A program made the translations under genes and the position numbers. Positions 18,786 through 26,348 of a DNA stretch of 64,000 nt are shown piece after piece. The notes below the pieces were generated by a model. It had not been told where the DNA came from. It did not search any database and saw nothing but the letters and a program-made list of their open reading frames with translations. This stretch comes from Mesostigma viride (taxonomy: Eukaryota > Streptophyta > Mesostigmatophyceae > Mesostigmatales > Mesostigmataceae), in contig RPFO01000079.1 of assembly GCA_009746045.1 (NCBI GenBank), positions 2,635,174-2,699,173 of the forward strand, written 5' to 3'. Each line of letters begins with the position of its first letter. Positions within the stretch are counted from its first letter, which is position 1.

Positions 18786-19355
18786 TCACCCGTGTCGGAT
18801 GCCGCCGTGGCGGTAGCGCGGCCGTCGAACGAGCCACGACCTCTTCGCGCGTCGACTCTCCTCTTCGAGTTCTTTCGTGAACCATTGGTCAAAACGCGTG
18901 TTCGGGACGGGCGGTTCGACCGGCCCACTATTCGTAGGAACCGTGACGGATGGCAGAATATTCGTGGATTTTGCCAGGACGATGTTCCTCCACAGCCAGT
19001 CCTGTTGAATGTTGGAGAGCTGTTTGCTCAGGATTTCGGGCGCATCCATGTCTTCAAAATCTTGCGAGATGCGGGCCGTCTCCTCCTTGATATCGAATTC
19101 GCTGTCTTGCGCAGATATGGACGGCCGCGTCGAATCGTCGCTCCCATTCGAACTGTCCCCGCGGCTCACCCGACGACTCCCTTGGGAACTCGATCGGGTC
19201 CTCGATAGCGCGCCGGTGGGCGCCGTGTACGACCGTACGGTATGGTTTTTCTTGATGATCGGCGGTTTATCCGGTTTTTTCGGCTTCTGGTTTCCAAGCA
19301 TCCTTGCTTGCATACTTAGCGTACGATTAAACGCGGGCGGCGAACGACCTGCCAC
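18786..19355 (-). CDS. Ser/Arg-rich hypothetical protein
   Basis: The protein has 189 residues from ATG 19355; internal ATGs at 19313 (MQARM) and 19301 are alternatives. A basic, Ser/Arg-rich N-terminal half (SRTRSSSQGSRRVSRGDSSN) precedes an acidic helical segment (DIKEETARISQDFEDMDAPE). The C-terminus is basic and aromatic (RAKRSWLVRRPRYRHGG). No domain is recognised. A heat-shock-type element at 19385 lies just upstream. Confidence 0.5.
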   Translation of the reverse strand: MAGRSPPAFNRTLSMQARMLGNQKPKKPDKPPIIKKNHTVRSYTAPTGALSRTRSSSQGSRRVSRGDSSNGSDDSTRPSISAQDSEFDIKEETARISQDFEDMDAPEILSKQLSNIQQDWLWRNIVLAKSTNILPSVTVPTNSGPVEPPVPNTRFDQWFTKELEEESRRAKRSWLVRRPRYRHGGIRHG

Positions 19356-19384
19356 GTGTCGTCGTCTGACGTCACTTACATGTA

Positions 19385-19397
19385 GAACCTTCTGGAA
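19385..19397. promoter_or_regulatory. Heat-shock-type element between divergent genes
   Basis: GAAccTTCtgGAA has three perfect pentamers followed by gcccg, identical to the site at 18027. It sits 30 bp from the leftward gene at 19355 and about 190 bp upstream of the rightward ATG at 19587. A TTTTTAAG TATA-like box near 19412 points rightward. Confidence 0.6.
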
Positions 19398-19482
19398 GCC
19401 CGAACACGGGAGTTTTTAAGTGATCACTGCCAGAGACCACGCGCTGTGGTCATTGGTTTCGGAAGGGGTTCAATCACTCAAG

Positions 19483-19586
19483 GTGAGCCACGCGCGCGTA
19501 CCTTCGATGCTTGTTCAAATTCGTTCCATATTTATCACCGGCCCCGTTATCTGACGACCGCCATTCACGTGTCCGCGTTCTCGCAG
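19483..19586 (+). other. Probable 5'-leader intron whose acceptor abuts the start codon
   Basis: Donor tcaag|gtgagc at 19483 and acceptor cgcgttctcgcag at 19586, immediately followed by ATGGAG, delimit a 104-nt GT-AG intron. The unspliced sequence is also open from an ATG at 19446, so removal is predicted, not proven. Splicing would put that upstream ATG out of frame. Confidence 0.45.
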
Positions 19587-20243
19587 ATGGAGATTCACGC
19601 GGAAGAGCCCGCGTCCTACGACTCCCTCCCCCCGGAGCTCATCAAGAAAATTCTTGACAAGTCGTGGCCGTTCGGAAGCGGCGTGAACAAGGCCACGCAG
19701 AACGTGTACGACGAACTGAAGCAGAAGAAGAGGGACGAGGAATACCTTCGAACGCGGTACGTTGAGTTCGAGCTGCTCGTGTCCAGGGAGCTGGCGTTTC
19801 GCCAGGAAGCGGAAATCGACCGCGTCGACTCCCTCTTGGATCAGAGGACCGACGAGCAGTTGCGCGCAGTCATGCGGGTATTGACGCCGGAACGGCTCGA
19901 AGAGTGCGAGGACGCTCTTTTCACGCCCCGCTGCGAGAAGATCCGCAAGATGTGGGCGTTGTGGGAGGAGCTGGAGGAAGGCATCGTGCACGTGATGGGG
20001 TTGAGGGTGTCTAACAGCATGAGGCGCAGAGTGGAGGAGCGGTTGTACGACGTCGCGAGCAGGAACTGGCCGCTGGACGACCGCGCGCACAGTTTCTTGT
20101 TCAAGACGTTCAACCAGTTGGAACGTCAGGAGAACATGGCGGGTCGCCCGACGGTCGGACTGCACTGGGAGTTCGCGGGGTGGTGGACGAACGCGAAGGA
20201 ACGCCACGTCGACGCGTACTCGAACAATACCGTGATCCGCTAA
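19587..20243 (+). CDS. F-box-like hypothetical protein
   Basis: The protein has 218 residues from ATG 19587, chosen because a canonical acceptor ends at the preceding base. The opening YDSLPPELIKKILDKSW is the L-P-x-E-L-x-x-x-I-L start of F-box-like motifs. The remainder is charged and helical (QKKRDEEYLRTRYVEFELL, LTPERLEECEDALF) with no catalytic motif. F-box proteins couple targets to SCF ubiquitin ligases, and giant viruses use them often. Only the first helix supports this here. Confidence 0.5.
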   Translation: MEIHAEEPASYDSLPPELIKKILDKSWPFGSGVNKATQNVYDELKQKKRDEEYLRTRYVEFELLVSRELAFRQEAEIDRVDSLLDQRTDEQLRAVMRVLTPERLEECEDALFTPRCEKIRKMWALWEELEEGIVHVMGLRVSNSMRRRVEERLYDVASRNWPLDDRAHSFLFKTFNQLERQENMAGRPTVGLHWEFAGWWTNAKERHVDAYSNNTVIR

Positions 20244-20411
20244 ACCTGTTCCTCTGTCCTATGACTCGCAGTCTTCTTGAAACAGTCTAGTCTCGACGGC
20301 CTGCGATGCCGCAGTGGGCGCGTGTGGCGACTGTCCGTGCAGTTCATGCATTATTTACGATACGCAATGAAAAAACCTTTCGCATTCCCACTTTGTATGC
20401 ATGGTGTGTCC

Positions 20412-20576
20412 ATGGGCTGCTTTTACAGTAAATCGACGGAAGTGAACGACGATATGGATATACAGTCAACGGTGCGCATGGGCACGGAAGGCAGTAGACG
20501 GTGCAGAGAGTACGCGGCGGCCTTGAGGGCGGTTCACCCCGAACCGCCCGTGCCCGTGTCTAGCAAACCGACGTAG
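20412..20576 (+). CDS. Small protein with N-myristoylation and palmitoylation signal
   Basis: The protein has 54 residues. The ATG at 20412 (tccATGggc) gives MGCFYSKS, a textbook G2 myristoylation site with adjacent C3 for palmitoylation and S6. The frame is open upstream to an ATG at 20277, but the signal works only from 20412. The rest is polar (STEVNDDMDIQSTV) and ends Pro-rich (HPEPPVPVSSKPT). It is probably anchored to a membrane; the function is unknown. Confidence 0.5.
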   Translation: MGCFYSKSTEVNDDMDIQSTVRMGTEGSRRCREYAAALRAVHPEPPVPVSSKPT

Positions 20577-20722
20577 ACGTGCGCGTCGGGCGGCGGGATC
20601 GTTCGCGGCTTCCGTTCGCGCGTCTCGCGAAAACGGGTGTGCGTGGCTCCTTTGTCCGTCCACCGAGTGTGGGCAGGCATCCGCGTTCACCATTAGCAAG
20701 CTGTGATATTTTTTGACAGAGT

Positions 20723-21010
20723 TCAGCTCCTCCTCCTCCTCCTAACCCTGCGCTGGCCAATCGTGTGCATAACGGGCGGAGCGGACATGACGGGCGTCCC
20801 GAAGTCAGAGTACCCGCCCGCGGCCATATCTCCGCCGGGGAGGGTGGTCTTTTCGACCATCGCCATGTCTCGCATGGGACACGTGAACCCGGGCTGGTGC
20901 GCGGCGTGCTTGCGCGGCTTGCGGGCGTGCGACGCGCACGTCCTGAAGCCCTTTCGAGCGGGGTTGTTGCATCTGTGTTTGTCCTTAGTCTTCGAACTGC
21001 ACTGTGCCAT
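20723..21010 (-). CDS. Zinc-module protein, member 2
   Basis: The protein has 95 residues. CSSKTKDKHRCNN...CASHARKPRKHAAHQPG carries the shared Cys-His module followed by a basic spacer. A Gly/Met-rich middle (LPGGDMAAGGYSDFG) and an Arg-only tail (RRVRRRRRS) follow. The short length and basic ends suggest nucleic-acid binding or packaging, which is an inference. It lies immediately downstream of the tRNA gene on the same strand. Confidence 0.55.
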   Translation of the reverse strand: MAQCSSKTKDKHRCNNPARKGFRTCASHARKPRKHAAHQPGFTCPMRDMAMVEKTTLPGGDMAAGGYSDFGTPVMSAPPVMHTIGQRRVRRRRRS

Positions 21011-21037
21011 GTGTCATAGGAAATGTCGAGAAAAAAA

Positions 21038-21109
21038 TGTTCTGGGCGAGATTCGAACTCGCGACTTTCGGTTCATAAGGCCGACGCTCTCCCGCTGAGC
21101 TACCAGAAC
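21038..21109 (-). tRNA. tRNA-Ile (anticodon UAU)
   Basis: Reading leftward, all arms fold: a 7-bp acceptor stem (GTTCTGG/CCAGAAC, all paired), a D-arm GCTC/GAGC, a T-stem GCGAG/CTCGC with loop TTCGAAT, and discriminator A at 21038. The anticodon loop CTTATGA gives UAU. The anticodon stem has four good pairs and a C-A mismatch next to the loop. There is no intron and no encoded CCA. Seven T follow the 3' end, a Pol III terminator. The arm resembles elongator tRNA-Met with C34 changed to U, so identity should be checked. Confidence 0.85.
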
Positions 21110-21202
21110 GTTCGGTGACGGTTACAGATCGCAGGATCCGTAACCGTCGGGGTCGTCAGTGAAGGATAAAGGCGAGAAGCGTGCGAAGGGAGAGAAGCAT
21201 CC

Positions 21203-21632
21203 ATGGACGACGCGAGCGTGAGGTCGATGATGAAGGAACTGGACGACATTTTCAACCAACAAAAAACGTAAGTGCATCCACGCGAACTCGTTACGATTGC
21301 ATAAAGAAACAGTCCGTAAACCCGGGCGCTTACCATGTTTCGGTCGAGTTGCCGCTTACCGTCCTATCTTCCGCAGGTCGTCGAAGAACGCGCCTCGTCC
21401 TCGCGGGTTCTGGTGGATGAACGCCGAACAACGGAGAGACGTCGTTCAAGCGATGAGAGACATCGTGAAGAACTTGGAGGACACGGCAAAGAAATCGATT
21501 GTCATGAAAACTCCTCCAGAGGTGTGCAGACGCATACACTCTATCGACGAAAACCGGGCCGTTGTGTGGAGCCCGGTGGCGGAGGGTTTTTGCGGGGTGA
21601 CAGACGCGTGCGGTTGCGCGCGTCTCGTCTAG
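21203..21632 (+). CDS. Spliced small gene, unknown product; intron 21268-21376
   Basis: Exon 1 (21203-21267) codes MDDASVRSMMKELDDIFNQQ and ends at aaaaaac|gtaagt, a consensus donor. Exon 2 (21377-21632) follows the acceptor ctatcttccgcag. The 109-nt GT-AG intron interrupts a Thr codon after its second base and contains stops in frame. The mature product is about 106 residues, continuing SSKNAPRPRGFWWMNAEQRR, then helix DVVQAMRDIVKNLEDTAKKS and a Cys-containing end (VTDACGCARLV). No homologue is recognised. It starts about 90 bp from the tRNA gene in the opposite direction. Confidence 0.65.
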
Positions 21633-21872
21633 ATTGTCCGACAGTCTCGCATGGTGACGAGAGAGTCGAAAACAAAAGAGGCTTTGATGGGATTGAAAGT
21701 TGTCGCCAGCCTCGGGCGATAAATATTAAGTATTACCATACTTGAAGCAAATGTTTTTCTCGTTTTGAACGAGCACGGGCTTTATTTGAACATAACGCCA
21801 TTTTATTCATAATTTTGAATTAGTGGTCCATTAATTCCAATTTAATGTTTGTAAAATGAGACGTTGACATCT

Positions 21873-22742
21873 TCAAGCAGTGATAGGAAGGACGCGCTGA
21901 GGAGGACCCTCGAGCGCCTTCCGACTAGTCAGGTACTGCTCCCTCTTGCGTTTGTTCTCGAGCGCGAACGAACGGTCCACAGGGATCTTGGCTTCCTCGT
22001 GGACACCGTTCTCCTTGAAGAAGTCGAACATGCCCCTTCCGAGCTGAGTGATGCTCTTCACGGGGTCGATGCCCTTGGAAATGTTCTTCTTGTTGATGAT
22101 GTTCATCAAGTCCACCCCGGCGCTCATCTCCTCCGTAAAGTAGTCGCGCGTCGAGTCGCTCTTCTTCATGTTGTGCAGGTTTCGAATAGCGGGAGTGTGC
22201 ATGCCTGAAACGGCGTGGTTCTCCGTCTCGTTGATGAACGCGTACACCCTGGGCCCGGCCTTCTTCTCGGGGGTGTCCATGAACAGCTTGACGGCGGCCA
22301 TGTGGTCCTTGGTGCTCTGACAGCTCTTGACGCGCTTGTCGTCCTCCAAGGCCTCCTTCTCCGAGGCCCTCGCGTAGATGTCGTCAGCCAGAGACACGTC
22401 TGCGTTCAGATACCGCTCGAGGAGGATCGAGATGTTCTCACGAAAGTTTGCAGCCAACTTGCCAGGAAGAAGCATGATGATGCGACTCAACCCCTGACGG
22501 TCGGTCACCGGGGTGTCTCGCTGCCCCTGACCAGGAAAACGGAAGTTGTCGGTCAGCCCGACAACTTCGGGATGCGCCTTTTGCAAGGCGCACCAAACAT
22601 CACGGGGGTTCTTAAACCCAAGGGCACCAAGCCCGTCGTACACTGACACCTTTTCATCAGGAGAAACTCGAATTTTCTTAGCAAAACGGGGATGGTCCTC
22701 TGCACCGTTTAAAGGGTGGAGGAACCTTACGACATCAGACAT
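21873..22742 (-). CDS. BRO/KilA-type protein, paralogue 2
   Basis: The protein has 289 residues from ATG 22742 (MSDVVRFLHP), which aligns with paralogue 1. The frame extends to another ATG at 22775. The signature FRFPGQGQRDTPVTDRQGL, then IIMLLPGKLAANFRENISI and LLERYLNADVS, is intact. The C-terminal domain (HTPAIRNLHNMKKSDSTRDY) aligns with paralogues 1 and 3, where the corresponding helix follows a short SIMGM/AVSGM-type strand. Such proteins in other large DNA viruses bind DNA and modulate host or viral transcription. That role is carried over by family, not shown here. Confidence 0.6.
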   Translation of the reverse strand: MSDVVRFLHPLNGAEDHPRFAKKIRVSPDEKVSVYDGLGALGFKNPRDVWCALQKAHPEVVGLTDNFRFPGQGQRDTPVTDRQGLSRIIMLLPGKLAANFRENISILLERYLNADVSLADDIYARASEKEALEDDKRVKSCQSTKDHMAAVKLFMDTPEKKAGPRVYAFINETENHAVSGMHTPAIRNLHNMKKSDSTRDYFTEEMSAGVDLMNIINKKNISKGIDPVKSITQLGRGMFDFFKENGVHEEAKIPVDRSFALENKRKREQYLTSRKALEGPPQRVLPITA

Positions 22743-22849
22743 GGTTGCGTGGTGTTCTCGCGTGCTAACACACAACGCCTCGAATAAATCCCGTCGTCCA
22801 CGAACGCGCTCGAAGCGTCTCGAACCACCCTCAGAGCGCCGCGCCAGGA

Positions 22850-23034
22850 AGGAGCATGATGATCTTAATCATGCCTTGTCGGTCAGTGACCGGCGTCTCT
22901 CGCTGCCTGGCACCTGGGAATTTCCAGAGTAAACATCCTGTTGACACTTCCGGGTGCTCTTTCTCGATGCGCGAGAACGTGACACTTGCCATGCGGGCTG
23001 CATTAGGCTTAGGTGTTCCGTCTTCATTGCCGTA
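22850..23034 (-). pseudogene. Truncated BRO/KilA-type fragment
   Basis: Directly after, and in frame with, the TGA of the gene at 23035, the leftward sequence codes RIEKEHPEVSTGCLLWKFPG, then the RQRETPVTDRQGM signature and IIMLLPGAAL, before a stop at 22842-22844. It keeps about 60 residues centred on the domain signature and lacks both ends. It is a relic of a further paralogue, or the tail of the upstream gene cut off by a stop. Confidence 0.65.
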
Positions 23035-23349
23035 TCAGTCGAGTTCGGCGCCGAGGTAGTTGCGGCAGAGGATGCGCATATTCTCTCGCTGCTCCTCGCT
23101 GTGGACAGGCAGTTTCCGAAGAATGGCCACCATTGCCGACCGGCTGCAAACGGGGGTAAACGTCCCGCCCTCCTCCTCGACGTACGTCACGAGCTTCTGC
23201 AGCTCGGGGTTGTCCCTCAACACTCCGTCGAGGATCGCGTTGAACGCCGCCGCGGTCTCCCTGTCGTACGAGGGCGCGGGCATAACGTAACGAGACATGC
23301 TGATGATTGGCACGGGACGGTATGCACGATATTCTAAGAAATTGTTCAC
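23035..23349 (-). CDS. Short divergent BRO-type protein
   Basis: The protein has 104 residues from ATG 23349, or 87 from ATG 23298 (MSRYVMPAPSYD). The segment FTPVCSRSAMVAILRKLPVH, then EEQRENMRILCRNYLGAEL, follows the TPV-x(5)-G-L-x4-MLLPG-x6-FRENISILLERYL pattern of the neighbouring BRO-type genes. The LLPG core has changed to RKLPVH. It ends at a TGA followed in frame by more BRO-type sequence (22850-23034), so the present stop may be secondary. Function unknown. Confidence 0.5.
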   Translation of the reverse strand: MNNFLEYRAYRPVPIISMSRYVMPAPSYDRETAAAFNAILDGVLRDNPELQKLVTYVEEEGGTFTPVCSRSAMVAILRKLPVHSEEQRENMRILCRNYLGAELD

Positions 23350-23353
23350 GGTC

Positions 23354-23554
23354 TCAGGGCGAGCTCTTTCTATCCGTTCCGGCTTCCGCCTTTCGACGCC
23401 TTGACCAGTAGCGGTTGTACCGGAACTCGATCACTCTCGCGACGCCCGCGGTCAGTTTCTCGGGCGAGTTGGGCGGCTCGGGGGGCGGGGAGTGGCGAGG
23501 GCCTGGCCACAGGCTGACGGGAGAAGCGGGTTTGGGAGCGAAACACCAAAACAT
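23354..23554 (-). CDS. Small Pro-rich basic hypothetical protein
   Basis: The protein would have 66 residues: MFWCFAPKPASPVSLWPGP, a Pro-rich stretch, then a basic end YWSRRRKAEAG. It is packed between two leftward genes with 4 and 26 bp of spacing, and that spacing is the main support. It could be a chance frame in GC-rich DNA. Confidence 0.3.
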   Translation of the reverse strand: MFWCFAPKPASPVSLWPGPRHSPPPEPPNSPEKLTAGVARVIEFRYNRYWSRRRKAEAGTDRKSSP

Positions 23555-23580
23555 GTGATTTCATACCATTAGGACTCGAT

Positions 23581-23967
23581 TTATTCCCCTTGGGACTCGA
23601 GGGATTGCGCGAATATCAGGGCGTACACGTTCGCGATGTTGAAACGGACGTAGTTGACGACCACGAACGCCAGCAGGCCCTTCCACAACCCTGCGCGGAC
23701 GAACCCTGGCACGAAAATGACGCAAGTGATCAGCAGCTGGATCAGGAACGGGACGGACTTCAGAAGGACCGTGTTCGCGCTTTCGTCATCCGGGTCGATC
23801 TTCAGCGCCCTGTTCCAGGCCAGGGACACGAGGAGCCACAGGAAGGGGGACGCGACGATGTCGAAGATCTTCAGACTGGATCCGAAACATACGGACAGGA
23901 AGGAGGGAGAGACGGGTGCGGACTTCGGCGCGGCGTCGGTCTTTTGTAACGGTTTGTCGGAGTTCAT
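23581..23967 (-). CDS. Three-span membrane protein
   Basis: The protein has 128 residues from ATG 23967 (MNSDKPLQKTD); the frame is open farther upstream but the leader and TATA region lie there. Hydrophobic segments are FDIVASPFLWLLVSLAW, LLKSVPFLIQLLITCVIFVP and GLWKGLLAFVVVNYVRF. It shares a divergent promoter with the gene at 24077. A membrane or envelope component is likely from hydropathy alone. Confidence 0.55.
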   Translation of the reverse strand: MNSDKPLQKTDAAPKSAPVSPSFLSVCFGSSLKIFDIVASPFLWLLVSLAWNRALKIDPDDESANTVLLKSVPFLIQLLITCVIFVPGFVRAGLWKGLLAFVVVNYVRFNIANVYALIFAQSLESQGE

Positions 23968-24076
23968 GGCACTATAGTCGCACCTTTTGTTTAGATTGTA
24001 TAAATACCCGCAGGCCCGACTCCTTCTCAACTCGCCTCTCACTCTCGCTCACTCTCTCTCTCTCTCACCAGTCGCC

Positions 24077-24850
24077 ATGATGAAGGTGTCGAACGAACTC
24101 GCCGAGGCCGTGGACGCGGTCAAGCTGATCATGGATGGAAGCATCATGGGGCTCGAGGTGCCGCGCCGAATATTCACAGTGCTCGAAGCGCACACTTCGA
24201 AATCGGAACTTCCGGGCGTCTCGCCGGCGGTCGTCCAGACGCTGGGCCAAGCGTTCATGTCCGCTCTCCTGACGATGGAAGGGACGACGCGGTCCATCGT
24301 GGAAGCCATCGAGACGTGCGCGAACGGCTCTCCGTTTTCAGGGAACACGGGGGTTTCCATATCCCCCTCTCAATGGCCGCTTCTTTACGAGATGGTGTCC
24401 AATACGCTCGTCCAGAGTTTGGGCGACACGAAGACGGCGACCACCGCGGACATCGACTCGTTGTTCGCCATGTTGAAGGACGAGAACTTGGACACGTACG
24501 TCTCGCTCGTTCGAGGGAACGGCCAGCTGCACGCTCTCGCCCGGTGTTTCAACTGCGCCATCACGACTCCTAGCCGGATGAACTCGGCGCTGTTGAGAGT
24601 CGCGCTGGCCTCGACGATGGCGAACGTGGGGATCGACGGTATCGCCGTGTGCTGCTTCATCCACATAGCGTCCGTGGTGCAGACGGGAAGGATCGTGAAG
24701 TCGTACATTCACGAGCTGGTGGAAGAGGTCATGGCGGCCTCGAGGGCCGGGTACAACGCGAGTTCGCCGTACGGCGTCGACAAACACAAACCGTCGCCGG
24801 TCGCCATAGCCATGGCGGACCTGATCGTGGCCTCCAACCCCGCGGCTTAG
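24077..24850 (+). CDS. Helical hypothetical protein
   Basis: The protein has 257 residues from ATG 24077 (gccATGATG). A consensus TATAAATA lies at 23999-24006, 70-80 bp upstream, followed by a CT-rich leader. The sequence is largely amphipathic helices (NELAEAVDAVKLIMDGS, VVQTLGQAFMSALLTMEGTT, ALLRVALASTMANVGIDG) with few charges and no catalytic motif, like an abundant structural protein. It overlaps the stop of the convergent gene at 24847 by 4 bp. Confidence 0.6.
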   Translation: MMKVSNELAEAVDAVKLIMDGSIMGLEVPRRIFTVLEAHTSKSELPGVSPAVVQTLGQAFMSALLTMEGTTRSIVEAIETCANGSPFSGNTGVSISPSQWPLLYEMVSNTLVQSLGDTKTATTADIDSLFAMLKDENLDTYVSLVRGNGQLHALARCFNCAITTPSRMNSALLRVALASTMANVGIDGIAVCCFIHIASVVQTGRIVKSYIHELVEEVMAASRAGYNASSPYGVDKHKPSPVAIAMADLIVASNPAA

Positions 24851-25194
24851 TCGTCTTCTCCGTTTGCACCGTACACTGGCATATGTCCTCCCTTTCCGTC
24901 CGGTACCGACTGCAGTGGCCGCCCTCCTGCCAGTACCGCCGTTCGACTCATAGCTGCAAGTCCAGCCATGGCACCGGGGCTCCACGAGAACCCGGTGCCT
25001 TGTCCCTGTTTTTTGTTAGAGTTGTGAACGGCATCAATTTTCCGTTTGTTCTCAGGGTCTCCGTCTGGTTGTCTCATTCTGTGCCTAGTCTTCTTTGCGC
25101 CCGGTTTGTGGACCGCGCACCGTTTCGAACGGGGGGCGCAGGAACGTTTGCAGTCCTCGCCCCGTTGAGTTTTGGCGTTGCAAGTGTGGGCCAT
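24847..25194 (-). CDS. Zinc-module protein, member 3
   Basis: The protein has 115 residues. CNAKTQRGEDCKRSC...KRCAVHKPGAKKTRHRMRQ is the shared module with its basic HRMRQ extension, which matches the HRMRQ of the 593-residue member at 26349. The C-terminal half is Gly/Ala-rich (AMAGLAAMSRTAVLAGG, then GGHMPVYGANG). No enzyme motif. Confidence 0.6.
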   Translation of the reverse strand: MAHTCNAKTQRGEDCKRSCAPRSKRCAVHKPGAKKTRHRMRQPDGDPENKRKIDAVHNSNKKQGQGTGFSWSPGAMAGLAAMSRTAVLAGGRPLQSVPDGKGGHMPVYGANGEDD

Positions 25195-25381
25195 CGTATA
25201 TCCTCAAGTACCTAAAATAATTTGGCGTTCCGCTCTTTGCAGTTGTCAAAGACGTGTCCGTTGATCCGGAACCGCTGGAACTTTTTCACGCTCTTCACGG
25301 CCAATGCGGGACTCGGCGAGTCTATGGCGGGTTTCACAGGATCGGGAGATGTCATTCATTATATAATAAACAAACACATTC

Positions 25382-26323
25382 TCAATGCACCCACATGCTG
25401 TCCAACATCATCGTCTTCTTTAGATTCATCGGTTGGCCGTCCTTGAACGTTTCGCTAAGGACCCTGGCTCCCTCTACCGCTGTTGCGGCGGCGGCGGCGG
25501 TAAGCCCTCCGGTCGCAATGGCGCTTGCGGAAACAGCGCCAGTAAGCCCCCCTGTTACCGCACCGATATCCGTTTCTCCTGCATTAGAAGTCCAACTAAA
25601 GAAACGTAAGGGCCAGCGAATATACCAAGGCATTTTGGATGCTATCCAATTCACTAAAGCCCGCCCCTTGTGAGGCAACGACAGGTAAAAGTATCCGATC
25701 GGTTTCAGATACGTTTCCGTGAACTCTAAGAAGGAACGCTCAGAGTCTCTGCCTATATACCCCTTTCGCGTCAAGTACTTAATAGTGCCAAAGTACGGTG
25801 CCCATATACCTGTTTCGGTCGCGACGATGTATTGAGCCATGATATAGCCGAGCGCGTTCACGCCCATTACTGTCACCCCGCCAAGGGTCTTCCAAGGGAC
25901 CTTTTTGAACGCTTTCATGGCATTGGATCTCCACGTTTGGGGATCGCGTGTCATGGTCACCATAGCGCACAACTGGTGGTGAGTGAACGACTCGAGTTGG
26001 GATACACTGATGCCCAAAACGGCATGGAGGTACGAAACCAGACTCGCTTTGTCCGAAGAATCGGCGACTGATTTCGCGCACGCGGCGAATGCTATTTTGT
26101 CTATTATGTCGAATGTCAAAAGACCGCAGACTTGCGCGTTCGTCATCCTAGCGATGGACTCTTTCGTATGAGTCGGATTCGCCGCGAGCGCGAGGGATTC
26201 CGCCTCGCGGCGAGTGAGGTGTTTCGAAAGCCCCGCGCAATCCATGAGGCTTTCGGGATCCGCTTCGGACGCCGGAGGCTGCACCACCTCGTCCGCCTTG
26301 GCTCTGTGGCGTTTTCGTTTCAT
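25382..26323 (-). CDS. Membrane-associated paralogue of the 26349 protein
   Basis: The protein has 313 residues. A basic start (MKRKRHRAKAD) is followed by a helical domain with SLMDCAGLSKHLTRREAESL, THTKESIARMTNAQVCGLL, TRDPQTWRSNAMKAFKKVPW and hydrophobic GGVTVMGVNALGYIMAQYIV. The same order appears in the gene at 26349 (SLMNCTGLSNSLQRKDAEKL, HTEESVKKLSKQELCAII, TRDPTTWTRSAFEWLKRMPW), so the two are tandem duplicates. The C-terminus is Ala/Gly-rich and hydrophobic (VTGGLTGAVSASAIATGG), possibly membrane-spanning. A structural role is an inference. Confidence 0.6.
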   Translation of the reverse strand: MKRKRHRAKADEVVQPPASEADPESLMDCAGLSKHLTRREAESLALAANPTHTKESIARMTNAQVCGLLTFDIIDKIAFAACAKSVADSSDKASLVSYLHAVLGISVSQLESFTHHQLCAMVTMTRDPQTWRSNAMKAFKKVPWKTLGGVTVMGVNALGYIMAQYIVATETGIWAPYFGTIKYLTRKGYIGRDSERSFLEFTETYLKPIGYFYLSLPHKGRALVNWIASKMPWYIRWPLRFFSWTSNAGETDIGAVTGGLTGAVSASAIATGGLTAAAAATAVEGARVLSETFKDGQPMNLKKTMMLDSMWVH

Positions 26324-26348
26324 CGTACAGTATCTACCGAAGAGAAAA

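Noticed and set aside
23320-23350. attctaagaaattgttc as another heat-shock-type element
   Set aside because: The spacing between units is three bases rather than two, so the register is broken.
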